Origin: Jejuia pallidilutea
GTDB lineage: Bacteria; Bacteroidota; Bacteroidia; Flavobacteriales; Flavobacteriaceae
DNA length: 64,000 nt
Direction: 5' to 3'
Assembly: GCF_002973595.1 (NCBI RefSeq)
Contig: NZ_PVEO01000001.1
Coordinates: 310,001-374,000, forward strand
The position numbers were made by a program, and so were the translations under genes. The notes below the pieces were generated by a model that saw only the letters and a list, made by a program, of their open reading frames with translations, did not search any database and was not told the origin of the DNA. Of this stretch, positions 16,352 through 25,826 are shown piece by piece (position 1 is the stretch's first letter; each line of letters opens with the position of its first letter).

Positions 16352-17692
16352 ATGGAAGAACATATCGTTATAATAGGAAATGGAATTTCTGGCGTAACCG
16401 CTGCCAGACACATTCGTAAACTTTCCGATAAAAAAATCACTATAGTTTCTGCTGAAACTGAATATTTCTTTTCCCGTACCGCATTAATGTACGTGTACAT
16501 GGGCCATATGAAATTTGAGCATACGCAGCCTTACGAAAATTGGTTTTGGAAGAAAAACAAAATTCATCTCAAGAAAGGATTTGTGAAGCAAATTGAAACC
16601 AAATCTAAAACCTTACATTTTGCTGAAGGCGACACTCTAGAATACGATAAATTAATAATTGCCACAGGCAGTAAACCCAATAAATTTGGATGGCCTGGTG
16701 AAAATCTAAAAGGTGTTATGGGCATGTACCATAAACAGGATTTAGAGAATTTAGAAACATATGCGCCCAATAACAAAGTTTGTAAACGCGCCGTAGTTGT
16801 TGGTGGTGGCTTAATTGGTATTGAATTGGCAGAAATGTTACATTCCCGCCATATTCCTGTTACTTTTTTGGTACGTGAAAGCAGTTTTTGGAATGGTGTG
16901 CTACCCGAAGCTGAAAGTGCAATAATTAACCGTGAAATTATGGCCAACGGAATAGACTTAAGATTGTCTACCAATTTAAAGGAAATAATTTCTGATGAAA
17001 ACGAACAAGTTAAATCTGTAATTATTGAAGAAACAGGTGAGGAAATTCCCTGTAACGTGGTTGGCTTAACTGCTGGTGTTTCGCCTAATATAGATTTTAT
17101 AAAAGATTCTGAAATTAAAACTGGTCGTGGCGTAAAAGTAAATCGGTATTTAGAAACCAATATCCCCGATGTTTATGCCATTGGCGATTGTGCAGAACAG
17201 CAGGAAGGGATTAACCAACGCAGACCTATTGAAGCGGTTTGGTACACGGGCCGAATGATGGGTGAAACGCTTGCGCAAACTATTTGTGGCAATAGAATAC
17301 AATACAATCCTGGGCACTGGTTTAACTCTGCAAAGTTTTTTGATATTGAATACCAAACCTATGGATGGGTTTGGGCACAACCCAAAGCAAACGAGGCACG
17401 GTTTTATTGGGAACATGCCGATGGCAATAAATGCATTCATATTAATTACAATAAAAACACTCGTGAGTTTATTGGCATCAACACCTTTGGCATTCGTATG
17501 CGCCACGAGTTTTTCGATAAAATGTTAAACGAAAAACAATCTGTAGATTATGTTTTAGAACATTTAGCAGATGCTAATTTCGATCCTGAATTCTACAAAC
17601 AATACGAACGCAACATCGTTTTAAAATTTAACAAAGAAAACAATACAAACATTCAACTTAAAAAGAAAAGTTGGAGACGCATATTTGCCTAA
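16352..17692 (+). CDS. NAD(P)/FAD-dependent oxidoreductase
   Basis: The 446-residue flavoprotein has two Rossmann motifs: an N-terminal FAD site IIGNGISG (7-14) and an NAD(P) site VVVGGGLIGIELAEML (148-163). It also has ATGSKP (104-109) and the FAD-binding DVYAIGDCAE (273-282). This is the pyridine nucleotide-disulfide/ferredoxin reductase class, without a redox-active CxxxxC disulfide in the first domain. It ends 10 bp before the polyferredoxin ATG, so it most likely passes electrons from NAD(P)H to that membrane protein. A -7-like TATCTTTA lies near 16313-16320. Physiological acceptor unknown. Confidence 0.85.
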   Translation: MEEHIVIIGNGISGVTAARHIRKLSDKKITIVSAETEYFFSRTALMYVYMGHMKFEHTQPYENWFWKKNKIHLKKGFVKQIETKSKTLHFAEGDTLEYDKLIIATGSKPNKFGWPGENLKGVMGMYHKQDLENLETYAPNNKVCKRAVVVGGGLIGIELAEMLHSRHIPVTFLVRESSFWNGVLPEAESAIINREIMANGIDLRLSTNLKEIISDENEQVKSVIIEETGEEIPCNVVGLTAGVSPNIDFIKDSEIKTGRGVKVNRYLETNIPDVYAIGDCAEQQEGINQRRPIEAVWYTGRMMGETLAQTICGNRIQYNPGHWFNSAKFFDIEYQTYGWVWAQPKANEARFYWEHADGNKCIHINYNKNTREFIGINTFGIRMRHEFFDKMLNEKQSVDYVLEHLADANFDPEFYKQYERNIVLKFNKENNTNIQLKKKSWRRIFA

Positions 17693-17702
17693 AAAAATAA
17701 TT

Positions 17703-19325
17703 ATGAACGTATTAAAACAATTAGGTTTAGCTTTATTCATTATTGGTATAGGCATTTTTACCGGAAGTATTTTTACTGGTAATTTTAGTTTAACTGAAGC
17801 TGAATTAAATGAATTTTTAGCCTCAAAAAACTATAAAAGTGAACTTATTAAAGATGAACTTAAAAAGGCAACGGTTACTAAAGAAAACTTAAATATTTTT
17901 GAATTTTCTAGTCGCGTTAGGAATGCTTATAAAACCTCCAACAACTACTACGATGCATTAATTGCAAAGTATGATGCCGAAAAGAATTGGGATAAAAAAG
18001 GCGAACAATACCAATATAAGATCTACGGAAAACCACATACCCTAAGTTATGAAATAGCAAAAAAAGCAGGCTCTGGTTTTGTAAAGGAAAATTCGGGGTT
18101 GTTGTGGTGGCTTACCTTTGGTTTGTCCATTATTGGTGCGCTATTATTTATAATCCCTAACCTTGTGCTTTTGGGCAGACCAGGAATTAAAAACAATGGT
18201 ATTTACCATAAAGCAAGCACCAATCGCGGTGGCATTGCCTGGGTAGTATTTGTGTATTTGGTAGTGTTTTATTTGCTGCTATACTTTATGCCAGATTATA
18301 TTGTGAATTGGACTTACATTTTAGACCCAATAAGCATATTTTTAAATGGAGGGCCAGCAAGCCAATGGTTTGTTTATGGGTTTTTATATTGTACCGTTAT
18401 GGTTGTTATGGCGGTACGCATGTACATAAAATACAGACACAACAAATATCAAATTATCAGAACAACCTCGGTACTCTTCTTTCAAATTGTATTTGCATTT
18501 TTAATTCCTGAAATTATGACCAGCCTAAACATGCCCGGGTACGATTTTAAAAATGCATTTCCGTTAGATTACGACTTCTTTTTTGAATGGAATTTAGATA
18601 ATTTAAGAAATAGAGGAGCCATTGGGCTTTTTATACTTGTTTGGGGTACTATATTAACTTTAATAATAGTGCCTGTAATGGTATATTTCTTTGGAAAACG
18701 CTGGTATTGCTCTTGGGTTTGTGGCTGTGGTGGTTTAGCCGAAACCTTGGGCGATCCCTACAGACAACATTCTGATAAAAGTCTGAATGCCTGGAAATTA
18801 GAACGTTGGTTAGTTCACGGTGTTTTATTGTTTTCGTTGGTAATGACACTTGTAACCCTCTACTGTTATTTCTCGGGTGCTGAAGCCTTTTTGGGTATAA
18901 AATCACAATGGATTAAAGACACCTATAGCTTTTTAATTGGGGCTTGGTTTGCAGGTGTAATAGGTACTGGCTTCTACCCTATTTTTGGTAACCGGGTATG
19001 GTGCCGTTTTGGGTGTCCGCTTGCTGCGTATCTAGGTTTAGTACAACGTTTTAAATCTCGATTTAGAATTACCACCAATGGCGGGCAATGTATTTCCTGC
19101 GGCAACTGTTCTACCTATTGCGAAATGGGAATTGATGTACGTTCCTATGCCCAAAAAGGCGAAAATATTATTCGTGCAAGTTGTGTAGGCTGTGGCATAT
19201 GTTCTGCTGTTTGCCCAAGAGGTGTTTTAAAACTTGAAAACGGCCCAGAAACAGGACGCATAAACCCAAATGATATTTTATTAGGAAACGATGTAGACTT
19301 AATGGATTTAGTAAATCAGAAATAA
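17703..19325 (+). CDS. Membrane polyferredoxin of NosR/NapH/CcoG-like type
   Basis: From the ATG at 17703 the protein has 540 residues. A TTG at 17685 would overlap the previous gene and add a charged leader, so it was not used. About eight membrane helices are visible, with a periplasm-sized loop after the first. Membrane-edge motifs WYCSWVCGCGG and VWCRFGCPLA recall the CxxxCP motifs of NapH/NosR. The C-terminal domain binds two [4Fe-4S] clusters: Cys463/466/469/473 and Cys494/497/500/504. It probably moves electrons across or along the membrane with the FAD reductase encoded just upstream. No dedicated reductase target is next to it. Confidence 0.82.
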   Translation: MNVLKQLGLALFIIGIGIFTGSIFTGNFSLTEAELNEFLASKNYKSELIKDELKKATVTKENLNIFEFSSRVRNAYKTSNNYYDALIAKYDAEKNWDKKGEQYQYKIYGKPHTLSYEIAKKAGSGFVKENSGLLWWLTFGLSIIGALLFIIPNLVLLGRPGIKNNGIYHKASTNRGGIAWVVFVYLVVFYLLLYFMPDYIVNWTYILDPISIFLNGGPASQWFVYGFLYCTVMVVMAVRMYIKYRHNKYQIIRTTSVLFFQIVFAFLIPEIMTSLNMPGYDFKNAFPLDYDFFFEWNLDNLRNRGAIGLFILVWGTILTLIIVPVMVYFFGKRWYCSWVCGCGGLAETLGDPYRQHSDKSLNAWKLERWLVHGVLLFSLVMTLVTLYCYFSGAEAFLGIKSQWIKDTYSFLIGAWFAGVIGTGFYPIFGNRVWCRFGCPLAAYLGLVQRFKSRFRITTNGGQCISCGNCSTYCEMGIDVRSYAQKGENIIRASCVGCGICSAVCPRGVLKLENGPETGRINPNDILLGNDVDLMDLVNQK

Positions 19326-19512
19326 AAATAGTTTTCATTGAAGCCCTGTTTTCAGTTCAGCAATTTTACAGCGCTATTTCGCAGACTAACACAGGGAAAT
19401 TTTTTAGTGTTTTAAAAATATAATAGTAAAAACTAGCCATGGTGATTTAAAAAACATTTCTATGTATCACTGCTAAAACTATGTAAATAGCTTTGGAACA
19501 AAAATATTTTAA

Positions 19513-19989
19513 ATGAAAAACCTAATTCTTATAATAATACTATGCATTAGCTTTAATGCTTCAGATGAAAAGAAATACCTAAGGGAATTCTACAACAGCG
19601 GAAATATTAAAGCTGAAGGATGGGTAGAAAACGGTATAAAAATTAAGTACTGGACGTTTTATTACCCCAACGGCAAAACACAAAAAGAAGGCCATTTTAA
19701 CAACGGTAAACCTATAAAATATTGGTACTTTTACCGCGAAAACGGCACAAAGGAAAGTGAGGGCCATTTCATTAACGGTAAGAAAAATAATTGGTGGTTG
19801 TTTTATGATGCTATGGAAAAAATTAATCATAAATGCCAACTAAAAGACAATAAAAAAAACGGTTATTGTTTAATGTATGAAAATGAAAAACTAGTGTCTG
19901 CAAAAAAATTTAAACAAGGCAAACAAATTAAAGAATGGACAGATTTTAAATCGTTCAGAAAGGAAAATAACCTTAACGACTTAAGATGA
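19513..19989 (+). CDS. YwqK/MORN-repeat exported protein
   Basis: The 158-residue product has a signal peptide (about 1-17) and several tandem repeats of about 22 residues with a pattern like YxxGxxxxEGxxxNGxxxxxWxFYxxNG. This is the MORN-variant repeat that also occurs in proteins annotated as YwqK-family antitoxins. The repeat is a beta-hairpin scaffold without a known reaction; the antitoxin label should not be taken literally. Its stop overlaps the next glycosyltransferase start (ATGA, 4 bp), suggesting a joint transcript. Confidence 0.78.
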   Translation: MKNLILIIILCISFNASDEKKYLREFYNSGNIKAEGWVENGIKIKYWTFYYPNGKTQKEGHFNNGKPIKYWYFYRENGTKESEGHFINGKKNNWWLFYDAMEKINHKCQLKDNKKNGYCLMYENEKLVSAKKFKQGKQIKEWTDFKSFRKENNLNDLR

Positions 19990-20699
19990 CAAAACCCAAT
20001 ACTAAGCAAAGCCATAGTATAAACGTTATAATTCCTGCCCATAACGAGGCAAATTCTATAGCAAAGGTTATTAACGACATTCCAAAGCACGTTGAAGAGA
20101 TTATTGTGGTAAGCAACAATTCATCTGACGCTACAGAAAATAATGCTGCTAAGGCTGGAGCTACCGTACTTACCGAGAGTAACAAAGGCTACGGATATGC
20201 GTGCTTAAAAGGAATGGATTATATTGCCAACAAAAAAATTAAGCCCGATATTGTTGTTTTTTTAGATGGAGACTACAGTGATTATCCTGAGGAGCTTAAT
20301 AAAATAGTTGCGCCAATCATCGATAAAGATATAGATTTTGTAATAGGAGCGCGTGTAAAACAACTACGAGAGGAAGGCGCTATGACTGTGCCACAAATTT
20401 TTGGTAATTGGCTAGCTACAGCTTTAATGAAACTATTTTTTGGCGCCACATTTACAGATTTAGGGCCGTTTAGAGCTATAAAATACAATAAGTTACTGGC
20501 ACTAAATATGGAAGACAAAACCTATGGATGGACTGTAGAAATGCAATTAAAAGCTATAAAACAAAAATTAAGCTACACAGAAGTACCTGTAAATTACCGA
20601 AATAGAATTGGCGTTTCTAAAGTTTCAGGAACTGTAAAAGGTGCTATATTTGCAGGCGTAAAAATATTAGGTTGGATTTTTAAATACAGTCTTAAATAA
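19986..20699 (+). CDS. Family 2 glycosyltransferase, DPM1-like
   Basis: The 237-residue cytosolic GT2 domain has VIIPAHNEANSI (14-25), VVSNNSSDAT (41-50), the metal-binding FLDGDYSDY (92-100) and a conserved GPFRAIKY segment near 160-167. It resembles dolichol-phosphate-mannose/glucose synthase-like enzymes that load a polyprenyl phosphate from a nucleotide sugar. The usual Asp after VV is Ser43 here, and there is no C-terminal membrane anchor. It shares one base with the following gene (TAATG) and overlaps the YwqK gene by 4 bp. Confidence 0.83.
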   Translation: MTKPNTKQSHSINVIIPAHNEANSIAKVINDIPKHVEEIIVVSNNSSDATENNAAKAGATVLTESNKGYGYACLKGMDYIANKKIKPDIVVFLDGDYSDYPEELNKIVAPIIDKDIDFVIGARVKQLREEGAMTVPQIFGNWLATALMKLFFGATFTDLGPFRAIKYNKLLALNMEDKTYGWTVEMQLKAIKQKLSYTEVPVNYRNRIGVSKVSGTVKGAIFAGVKILGWIFKYSLK

Positions 20700-22186
20700 T
20701 GTATATAGAAACCGTTATTATTGTTATTTACACTATTGCGTTGTTGCTTATTTTTATCTACGCATTGGCTCAACTCAATTTGTTATTTAACTATTTGTCG
20801 GCAAAAAACATCAGTAACGAACCTAAATTTAACCTATCGCATCCAGAAGAAGTGCCTTATGTTACCATTCAACTTCCAGTATACAACGAAATGTATGTTA
20901 TGGAACGTTTGCTGGATAACATCGCAAAAATAGACTACCCTAAAGACAAGCTAGAAATTCAAGTTTTAGACGATTCTACCGATGAAACTGTGGCCACCAC
21001 AAAAGCGCATATAGAAAAGCTTCAATCCACAGGATTAAACATTCAGCATATAACACGAAAAGACCGAAAAGGGTTTAAAGCGGGTGCGCTTAAAGAAGGT
21101 TTAAAAATTGCAAAGGGAGAATTTATCGCTATTTTCGATTCTGATTTTTTACCACAAAAAGATTGGTTAAAACGCACCGTACCTTATTTTAAAAATAAAG
21201 AGATTGGTGTTGTGCAAACACGTTGGGGGCACATAAACCGCAACTATTCGCTACTTACCAAAATTCAGGCCTTTGCTTTAGATGCGCATTTTACATTAGA
21301 GCAAGTTGGCAGAAATAGTAAAGGGCACTTTATAAACTTTAACGGTACAGCAGGAATTTGGAGAAAAGCATGTATTGTAGATGCTGGCAATTGGGAGGGC
21401 GATACCCTTACCGAAGATTTAGATTTAAGCTATCGTGCACAACTAAAAAAATGGAAGTTTAAATATCTAGAAGAAGTAGAAACCCCTGCAGAATTACCAA
21501 TTGTTATTAGTGCAGCGCGCTCACAACAATTTAGGTGGAACAAAGGTGGAGCAGAAAACTTTAAGAAAATGCTTTGGCGTGTTTTAAAAAACAAGAATAT
21601 TTCTGCAAAAACCAAAGTGCATGGGCTGTTACATTTATTAAACAGCACCATGTTTCTAAATGTTCTTATAGTTGCTATTTTAAGCATTCCCATGTTATAT
21701 ATAAAAAACGAATACACACATTTAAAACCTTATTTTTATGTAATGAGTTTTTTTGTGATAAGTACCGTTATATTTTTTATTTGTTATTGGATTATGTACC
21801 GTAAAATATACGGTGGCGGTTTAAAAAACTTTATGGGTTACATAGGTATGTTTTTTGTATTTTTCTCTATAGCTATGGGCTTCTCGTTGCATAACTCTAT
21901 AGCCGTTTTAGAGGGGCATTTAGGCAAAAAAAGCGAATTTGTACGTACACCAAAATTTAATATTGGTAAGTTTAAAGACAATTGGAAAAACAATAAATAC
22001 ATTAAACGCAACATTTCCGTTCATGTTATTTTCGAAGGGCTATTAATGCTTTACTTTGGGTTTGGTATGTATAGCGCCTTTATTGTTGGCGACCAAGGTG
22101 GCGATTTTGGGCTCTTTCCGTTTCATCTTATGTTATGTTTAGGCTTTGGCTATGTATTTTTTAAGTCTTTGGCTTCTAAGGTTTAA
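20699..22186 (+). CDS. Processive-type membrane GT2 glycosyltransferase (CESA/CslA-like)
   Basis: The 495-residue protein has one N-terminal membrane helix, a GT2 domain at about 50-290 and three or four C-terminal helices. The D,D,D,QxxRW set is complete: DDSTDE (91-96), IFDSDF (145-150), LTEDLDL (237-243) and QQFRW (276-280). This is the signature of cellulose synthase-like, chain-elongating transferases; plant mannan synthase-like (CslA) enzymes are the closest type by eye. It probably makes or extrudes a beta-glycan. It is coupled to the preceding GT2 gene. Confidence 0.83.
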   Translation: MYIETVIIVIYTIALLLIFIYALAQLNLLFNYLSAKNISNEPKFNLSHPEEVPYVTIQLPVYNEMYVMERLLDNIAKIDYPKDKLEIQVLDDSTDETVATTKAHIEKLQSTGLNIQHITRKDRKGFKAGALKEGLKIAKGEFIAIFDSDFLPQKDWLKRTVPYFKNKEIGVVQTRWGHINRNYSLLTKIQAFALDAHFTLEQVGRNSKGHFINFNGTAGIWRKACIVDAGNWEGDTLTEDLDLSYRAQLKKWKFKYLEEVETPAELPIVISAARSQQFRWNKGGAENFKKMLWRVLKNKNISAKTKVHGLLHLLNSTMFLNVLIVAILSIPMLYIKNEYTHLKPYFYVMSFFVISTVIFFICYWIMYRKIYGGGLKNFMGYIGMFFVFFSIAMGFSLHNSIAVLEGHLGKKSEFVRTPKFNIGKFKDNWKNNKYIKRNISVHVIFEGLLMLYFGFGMYSAFIVGDQGGDFGLFPFHLMLCLGFGYVFFKSLASKV

Positions 22187-22476
22187 TTATTTTGGCGCTA
22201 CCCTATCTTGTCGCCCTTTTATTCTTAGGTTTCTATTTTAAATTTTTGAATTCATGAACATAAATGTTTCGCTATATCTTTTGTTTTTGTAATTACTTGA
22301 TAGGTAAGAGTTAACAATACAGGTATTCGATTTAGCCAAAAATCAGTCTACTTCATAAGAAAAATAAAAGGGTGCCGCTGCAATCCATAACGCATATACC
22401 TGCCAATATATAGCCCAAAACTAACTGAATTTACTTTTGCTGTTTAACTGCTAAAAAATACTCTTAATTAAAGAAA
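22187..22476. other. 290-bp gap with no recognised feature
   Basis: Convergent ends of the GT2 gene and a small secreted protein gene meet here. No open frame with a credible start, no strong hairpin with a T tract and no RNA gene could be recognised. Confidence 0.5.
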
Positions 22477-22950
22477 TTAAGTCTTCTTCTGTTTTTTTAT
22501 AAGCTTCTTTATTTTTTTAGAAGGTTTTATTTTATTTTCAGAATTAGCACAATAATCTACCAATATTATTTCTGCTTTTTTGTAGATAGCATCATTACTT
22601 AATGGCTTACCTTCATGTTCCAGTACAACTTTTGTCATTGCTGCAAGGTATAAACCTAATAAATCTGAGTTCCCCTTAGATAGCTCCATTGCTTTATCCC
22701 CTATTTCAAAAGTATAGGCTGGTGTACCTTCCATCCATTTCATAATATATTGAATAGCTGTAAGTCTGTTCAATTCATCTTTTGTCATTGGGTTATTAAA
22801 CAGGTAATTAGCACATTCTAAAACCTTATCTTGTTCGGTTTTATAGCTTTCAATTGCTTTAAAATCGTAGTTTGAAAGTTCTTGAAAATTTTGACTAAAT
22901 GTGATATTCACAAAAAGAAAAGTAAGTAGAAAAACAAAAAAAGTTCTCAT
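22477..22950 (-). CDS. Small exported protein of unknown function
   Basis: The 157-residue product has a signal peptide (about 1-19, ending NITFS). It is a helical protein with a very basic C-terminal tail (KPSKKIKKLIKKQKKT). No family was recognised. It stands alone between convergent and divergent glycosyltransferase genes. Confidence 0.6.
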   Translation of the reverse strand: MRTFFVFLLTFLFVNITFSQNFQELSNYDFKAIESYKTEQDKVLECANYLFNNPMTKDELNRLTAIQYIMKWMEGTPAYTFEIGDKAMELSKGNSDLLGLYLAAMTKVVLEHEGKPLSNDAIYKKAEIILVDYCANSENKIKPSKKIKKLIKKQKKT

Positions 22951-23108
22951 TGTAGTTGTTAATTAAATTAAACTTACAATTTAGTCAAGTTAATAAACTT
23001 AAAACCTGAGAAATATCATAACATCAATTTAAAACATTCTTTTTTTATGGTTTAGAAGATGAGTATTTCAACGTTAAACCAACAAACAAATAGTACTATA
23101 TTTACTGC

Positions 23109-24563
23109 ATGCTTTTAAACCCAACTTTTTTAAAACTTAATAAAGCACCCTTGCTTTTAGCCTTGGCTAGTTTAGTATTTTATTGGGCTTTTGCGTATAA
23201 TTTAGTTAGAACAGACTATATAAAACTCATTACACTTTATGTGGCGTTGTTTGTTTTATTTTACAATATCACAAAACATTTAAAACACAATAGTAAGGCA
23301 CTTACCTATTTAGCGTTTGCATTTAGGGCTATTTTTATTTTAGCCATACCTAATTTATCTCAGGATTTTTATAGATTTATTTGGGACGGACGCATGATTT
23401 TAGAGGGTTTTAACCCATATTTATATACTGTTACATCTTTTATAAACAATGGCGAATTACCTGTTGCTCAAGCACAGGAACTTCATGAAGGCATGGGAGC
23501 GCTTAATGCAAGCCATTATACCAATTACCCACCAATAAACCAGTTATGTTTTGCTATTGCCGCACTTTTTGCCAATAAGAGTATTATGGGCGCAGTAATT
23601 ACAATGAGATTATTAATAGTTTTAGCCGATTTTGGAACGCTGTATTTTGGAAAACGCCTTCTAGAAAAACTTAAAATTCCTTCTTACACCATTTTTTGGT
23701 ATATCTTAAATCCCTTTATTATTATTGAACTTACAGGAAATCTTCACTTTGAAGGGGTTATGATTTTCTTTTTAATTTGGAGTTTGTATTTACTTTATTT
23801 AGGAAAATGGCAATGGGCTGCGGTGGTTTTAGCGCTGTCTGTTTCGGTTAAATTAATACCTTTACTATTTTTACCCTTATTTTTTCAGTGGTTTGTAAAT
23901 CGTAACGTTACTACAATAGTAAATAGAGAGAACCTATCTGCACAAAAAAAAGAGGTTACTTTGTTGGTTACGCCCTATAATAACATTAAACATGGTTTTG
24001 TAAAACTAATGGTGTTCTATACTTTAATTATAGTTACCACATTACTTCTTTTTGCACCTTTTTACACCACAGAATTTATACATAATTACTCGAATACCGT
24101 AGCACTTTGGTTTCAAAATTTTGAATTCAATGCAAGTATTTATTACATCGCTAGAGAAATTGGGTATTGGTTTAGGGGTTACAACGAAATTGCCATAATT
24201 GGAAAAATTATACCTGTAGTGGTTATTTGCGTAACGCTCATCATTACATTTTACAGAAAAAACAACACTATGGTAGAACTTATTACCGCTATGTTGTTTG
24301 TGCTATCGTTTTACTATTTTACAACTACCACAGTACATCCTTGGTATGTGGCTACACTTTTAATACTATCGGTTTTTACAAAATACAAGTTTCCATTGGT
24401 TTGGAGTTGTGTTATTATACTAAGTTATTTAGCTTATGTAAATTTGAACAAAGCTGATAAGTCTGAAAATTTATGGATTATTGCCCTAGAATATCTTATT
24501 GTTTACGGTATGTTTTTTTGGGAAGTATGTATAAAAAAGGCTCCCAAAACACTGGAAGCCTAA
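23109..24563 (+). CDS. Integral membrane GT-C glycosyltransferase (mannosyltransferase-like)
   Basis: The 484-residue protein has about 11 hydrophobic helices and a conserved N-terminal loop SQDFYRFIWDGRMI, with the acidic residues expected of polyprenyl-phosphate-sugar dependent GT-C enzymes. NPYLYT and TNYPPINQL follow, as in bacterial mannosyltransferase-like families (GT87-type). It may use the lipid-linked sugar made by the DPM1-like GT2 at 19986, which is inferred. A TATATTTA element lies only about 6 bp upstream of the ATG, so the transcript could be nearly leaderless. A short hairpin overlaps the stop codon. Confidence 0.75.
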   Translation: MLLNPTFLKLNKAPLLLALASLVFYWAFAYNLVRTDYIKLITLYVALFVLFYNITKHLKHNSKALTYLAFAFRAIFILAIPNLSQDFYRFIWDGRMILEGFNPYLYTVTSFINNGELPVAQAQELHEGMGALNASHYTNYPPINQLCFAIAALFANKSIMGAVITMRLLIVLADFGTLYFGKRLLEKLKIPSYTIFWYILNPFIIIELTGNLHFEGVMIFFLIWSLYLLYLGKWQWAAVVLALSVSVKLIPLLFLPLFFQWFVNRNVTTIVNRENLSAQKKEVTLLVTPYNNIKHGFVKLMVFYTLIIVTTLLLFAPFYTTEFIHNYSNTVALWFQNFEFNASIYYIAREIGYWFRGYNEIAIIGKIIPVVVICVTLIITFYRKNNTMVELITAMLFVLSFYYFTTTTVHPWYVATLLILSVFTKYKFPLVWSCVIILSYLAYVNLNKADKSENLWIIALEYLIVYGMFFWEVCIKKAPKTLEA

Positions 24564-24616
24564 AATTATGTACGAGTAGTGCTGAAATTTAAAGAACAGC
24601 ACAACTGTTAAAACAT

Positions 24617-24997
24617 TTACAGTTTTTCTAGCTTAGTTATGGTGTTAATTTCCTCCTCTATTTCCATATCGTCTTCATCGGTAGTAACTTCAGTATCTTT
24701 ATTAAAGGTAATTTTAAATTTAGTACCAATTAAGTCATCAGAATTTAAATTGAATTCTTTTAAAACATCGTCTTCTACGTTTTGAAATGTAAGTGTGTGT
24801 TCTTCATCATCTTTTCCTTTGGTTATAAAATTATAACCATAATCTTCTTTACCATCAAAAGTAGCATAAACAATTAAACCTTCCTGATCCTCTAAAATTG
24901 AGAAAGTACTGTTTACTTTTAAATGTGACTTAAAGCCTGAAAGTGAAAAAAACGCTAGCATTAAACCTGCGAAAACTATTAATTTTTGTGTTTTCAT
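24617..24997 (-). CDS. Small exported acidic protein, paralogue of the protein at 26631-26852
   Basis: The 126-residue product has a signal peptide (about 1-20). The mature part ends in a module LTFQNVEDDVLKEFNLN, KFKITFNKDTE, ITKLEKL. This module aligns by eye with the 73-residue cytosolic protein at 26631-26852 (LAFEEVHPRVLKQYDLK, DFRITFVEDGD, VESLKP). The fold is probably a small beta-barrel, and its function is unknown. The N-terminal part of the mature protein is variable and the C-terminal loop is Asp/Glu-rich. Confidence 0.65.
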   Translation of the reverse strand: MKTQKLIVFAGLMLAFFSLSGFKSHLKVNSTFSILEDQEGLIVYATFDGKEDYGYNFITKGKDDEEHTLTFQNVEDDVLKEFNLNSDDLIGTKFKITFNKDTEVTTDEDDMEIEEEINTITKLEKL

Positions 24998-25158
24998 GTT
25001 TTTTAAAATTTTAAAATTTAACTATAAAATCTTCGGAAAACATCCTACCAGAAAGCCCGAATTACTTTAAAATGGTTTTACCCTAAAACCATTGGTAGCC
25101 AATAGCTTAATATACGTTTTATTCTTATAAATAGTTGTGCTATATTTAAAAAAAAAGG

Positions 25159-25767
25159 TTAAAGTGAACTTTTATTTTGTTTGGGGTTATACATAACAAT
25201 AATTTGGATAACAATAGCTAGAAACACCAATAAATATATTTCTATTTGGGTAAAGAGCTCTACCGTATCAATTGCTTTTTGACTAATAGACATTTGCCTT
25301 TTTCCTTCATTAATCTGTATTTCAGATAACTCATCAAGATTTTCTTTTAAATTATTAATACCAGTCGCCAAATTATTTTTTGCCACAAAATCTGAGTCTT
25401 TAAAAACGTTTTCTAAAGTTTTTAATTTTTGAAAATTCTCTTTTAAATTATCAAACACCTTACTTTCGTCTAATGTGAGTTTGGTTTGTTCAAATCTTGA
25501 AATAAGGCTTTGGATGTCGTCATTCACTTTATTGTTATATTGATTAAAAAAAGTAGTATCTGAAGCTGCAACGGCGACTTCCTTTTCTTGAACTGCTTTA
25601 GACATTTCAAAAATTAAATCTTTAGCAATGAGTCTATCTTCATAAATTGTAACTACAGAATCCTTAACTCTTATAAAATTATTTCTATCTATTAAGTTTG
25701 TGGTAACAATTAATACAAAAACCATTAAAATACTTAGCACCCATTTAATTTTATTGAAGAAAGTCAT
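25159..25767 (-). CDS. Membrane sensor-like protein with a chemoreceptor-type four-helix bundle
   Basis: The 202-residue protein has an N-terminal membrane helix (about 10-25), a long helical periplasmic region at about 30-170 with heptad-like spacing, and a second membrane helix at about 175-195. This topology is that of the 4HB_MCP ligand-binding module. No HAMP domain, methyl-accepting or kinase domain follows; only about seven residues remain after the last helix. It may be a sensor that signals through a partner. It is encoded 59 bp after the RMD1-family gene. Confidence 0.65.
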   Translation of the reverse strand: MTFFNKIKWVLSILMVFVLIVTTNLIDRNNFIRVKDSVVTIYEDRLIAKDLIFEMSKAVQEKEVAVAASDTTFFNQYNNKVNDDIQSLISRFEQTKLTLDESKVFDNLKENFQKLKTLENVFKDSDFVAKNNLATGINNLKENLDELSEIQINEGKRQMSISQKAIDTVELFTQIEIYLLVFLAIVIQIIVMYNPKQNKSSL

Positions 25768-25826
25768 ATATTTTTTCGTTTTTTTTATAATTCTAATAAA
25801 AATAATAAAAATGCTTTAGATACAAG

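Noticed and set aside
16564-17506. Two long leftward open frames opposite the FAD oxidoreductase
   Set aside because: They mirror codon structure of a well-conserved enzyme on the other strand; no motif or start context supports them.
19513-19989. YwqK-family protein as the antitoxin of a toxin-antitoxin pair
   Set aside because: It has a signal peptide and no toxin gene next to it; the repeat family is widespread with no proven antitoxin role here.
24538-24560. Hairpin over the stop codon of the GT-C gene considered as a terminator
   Set aside because: One mismatch in a 7-bp stem and no T tract follows; it is partly coding sequence.
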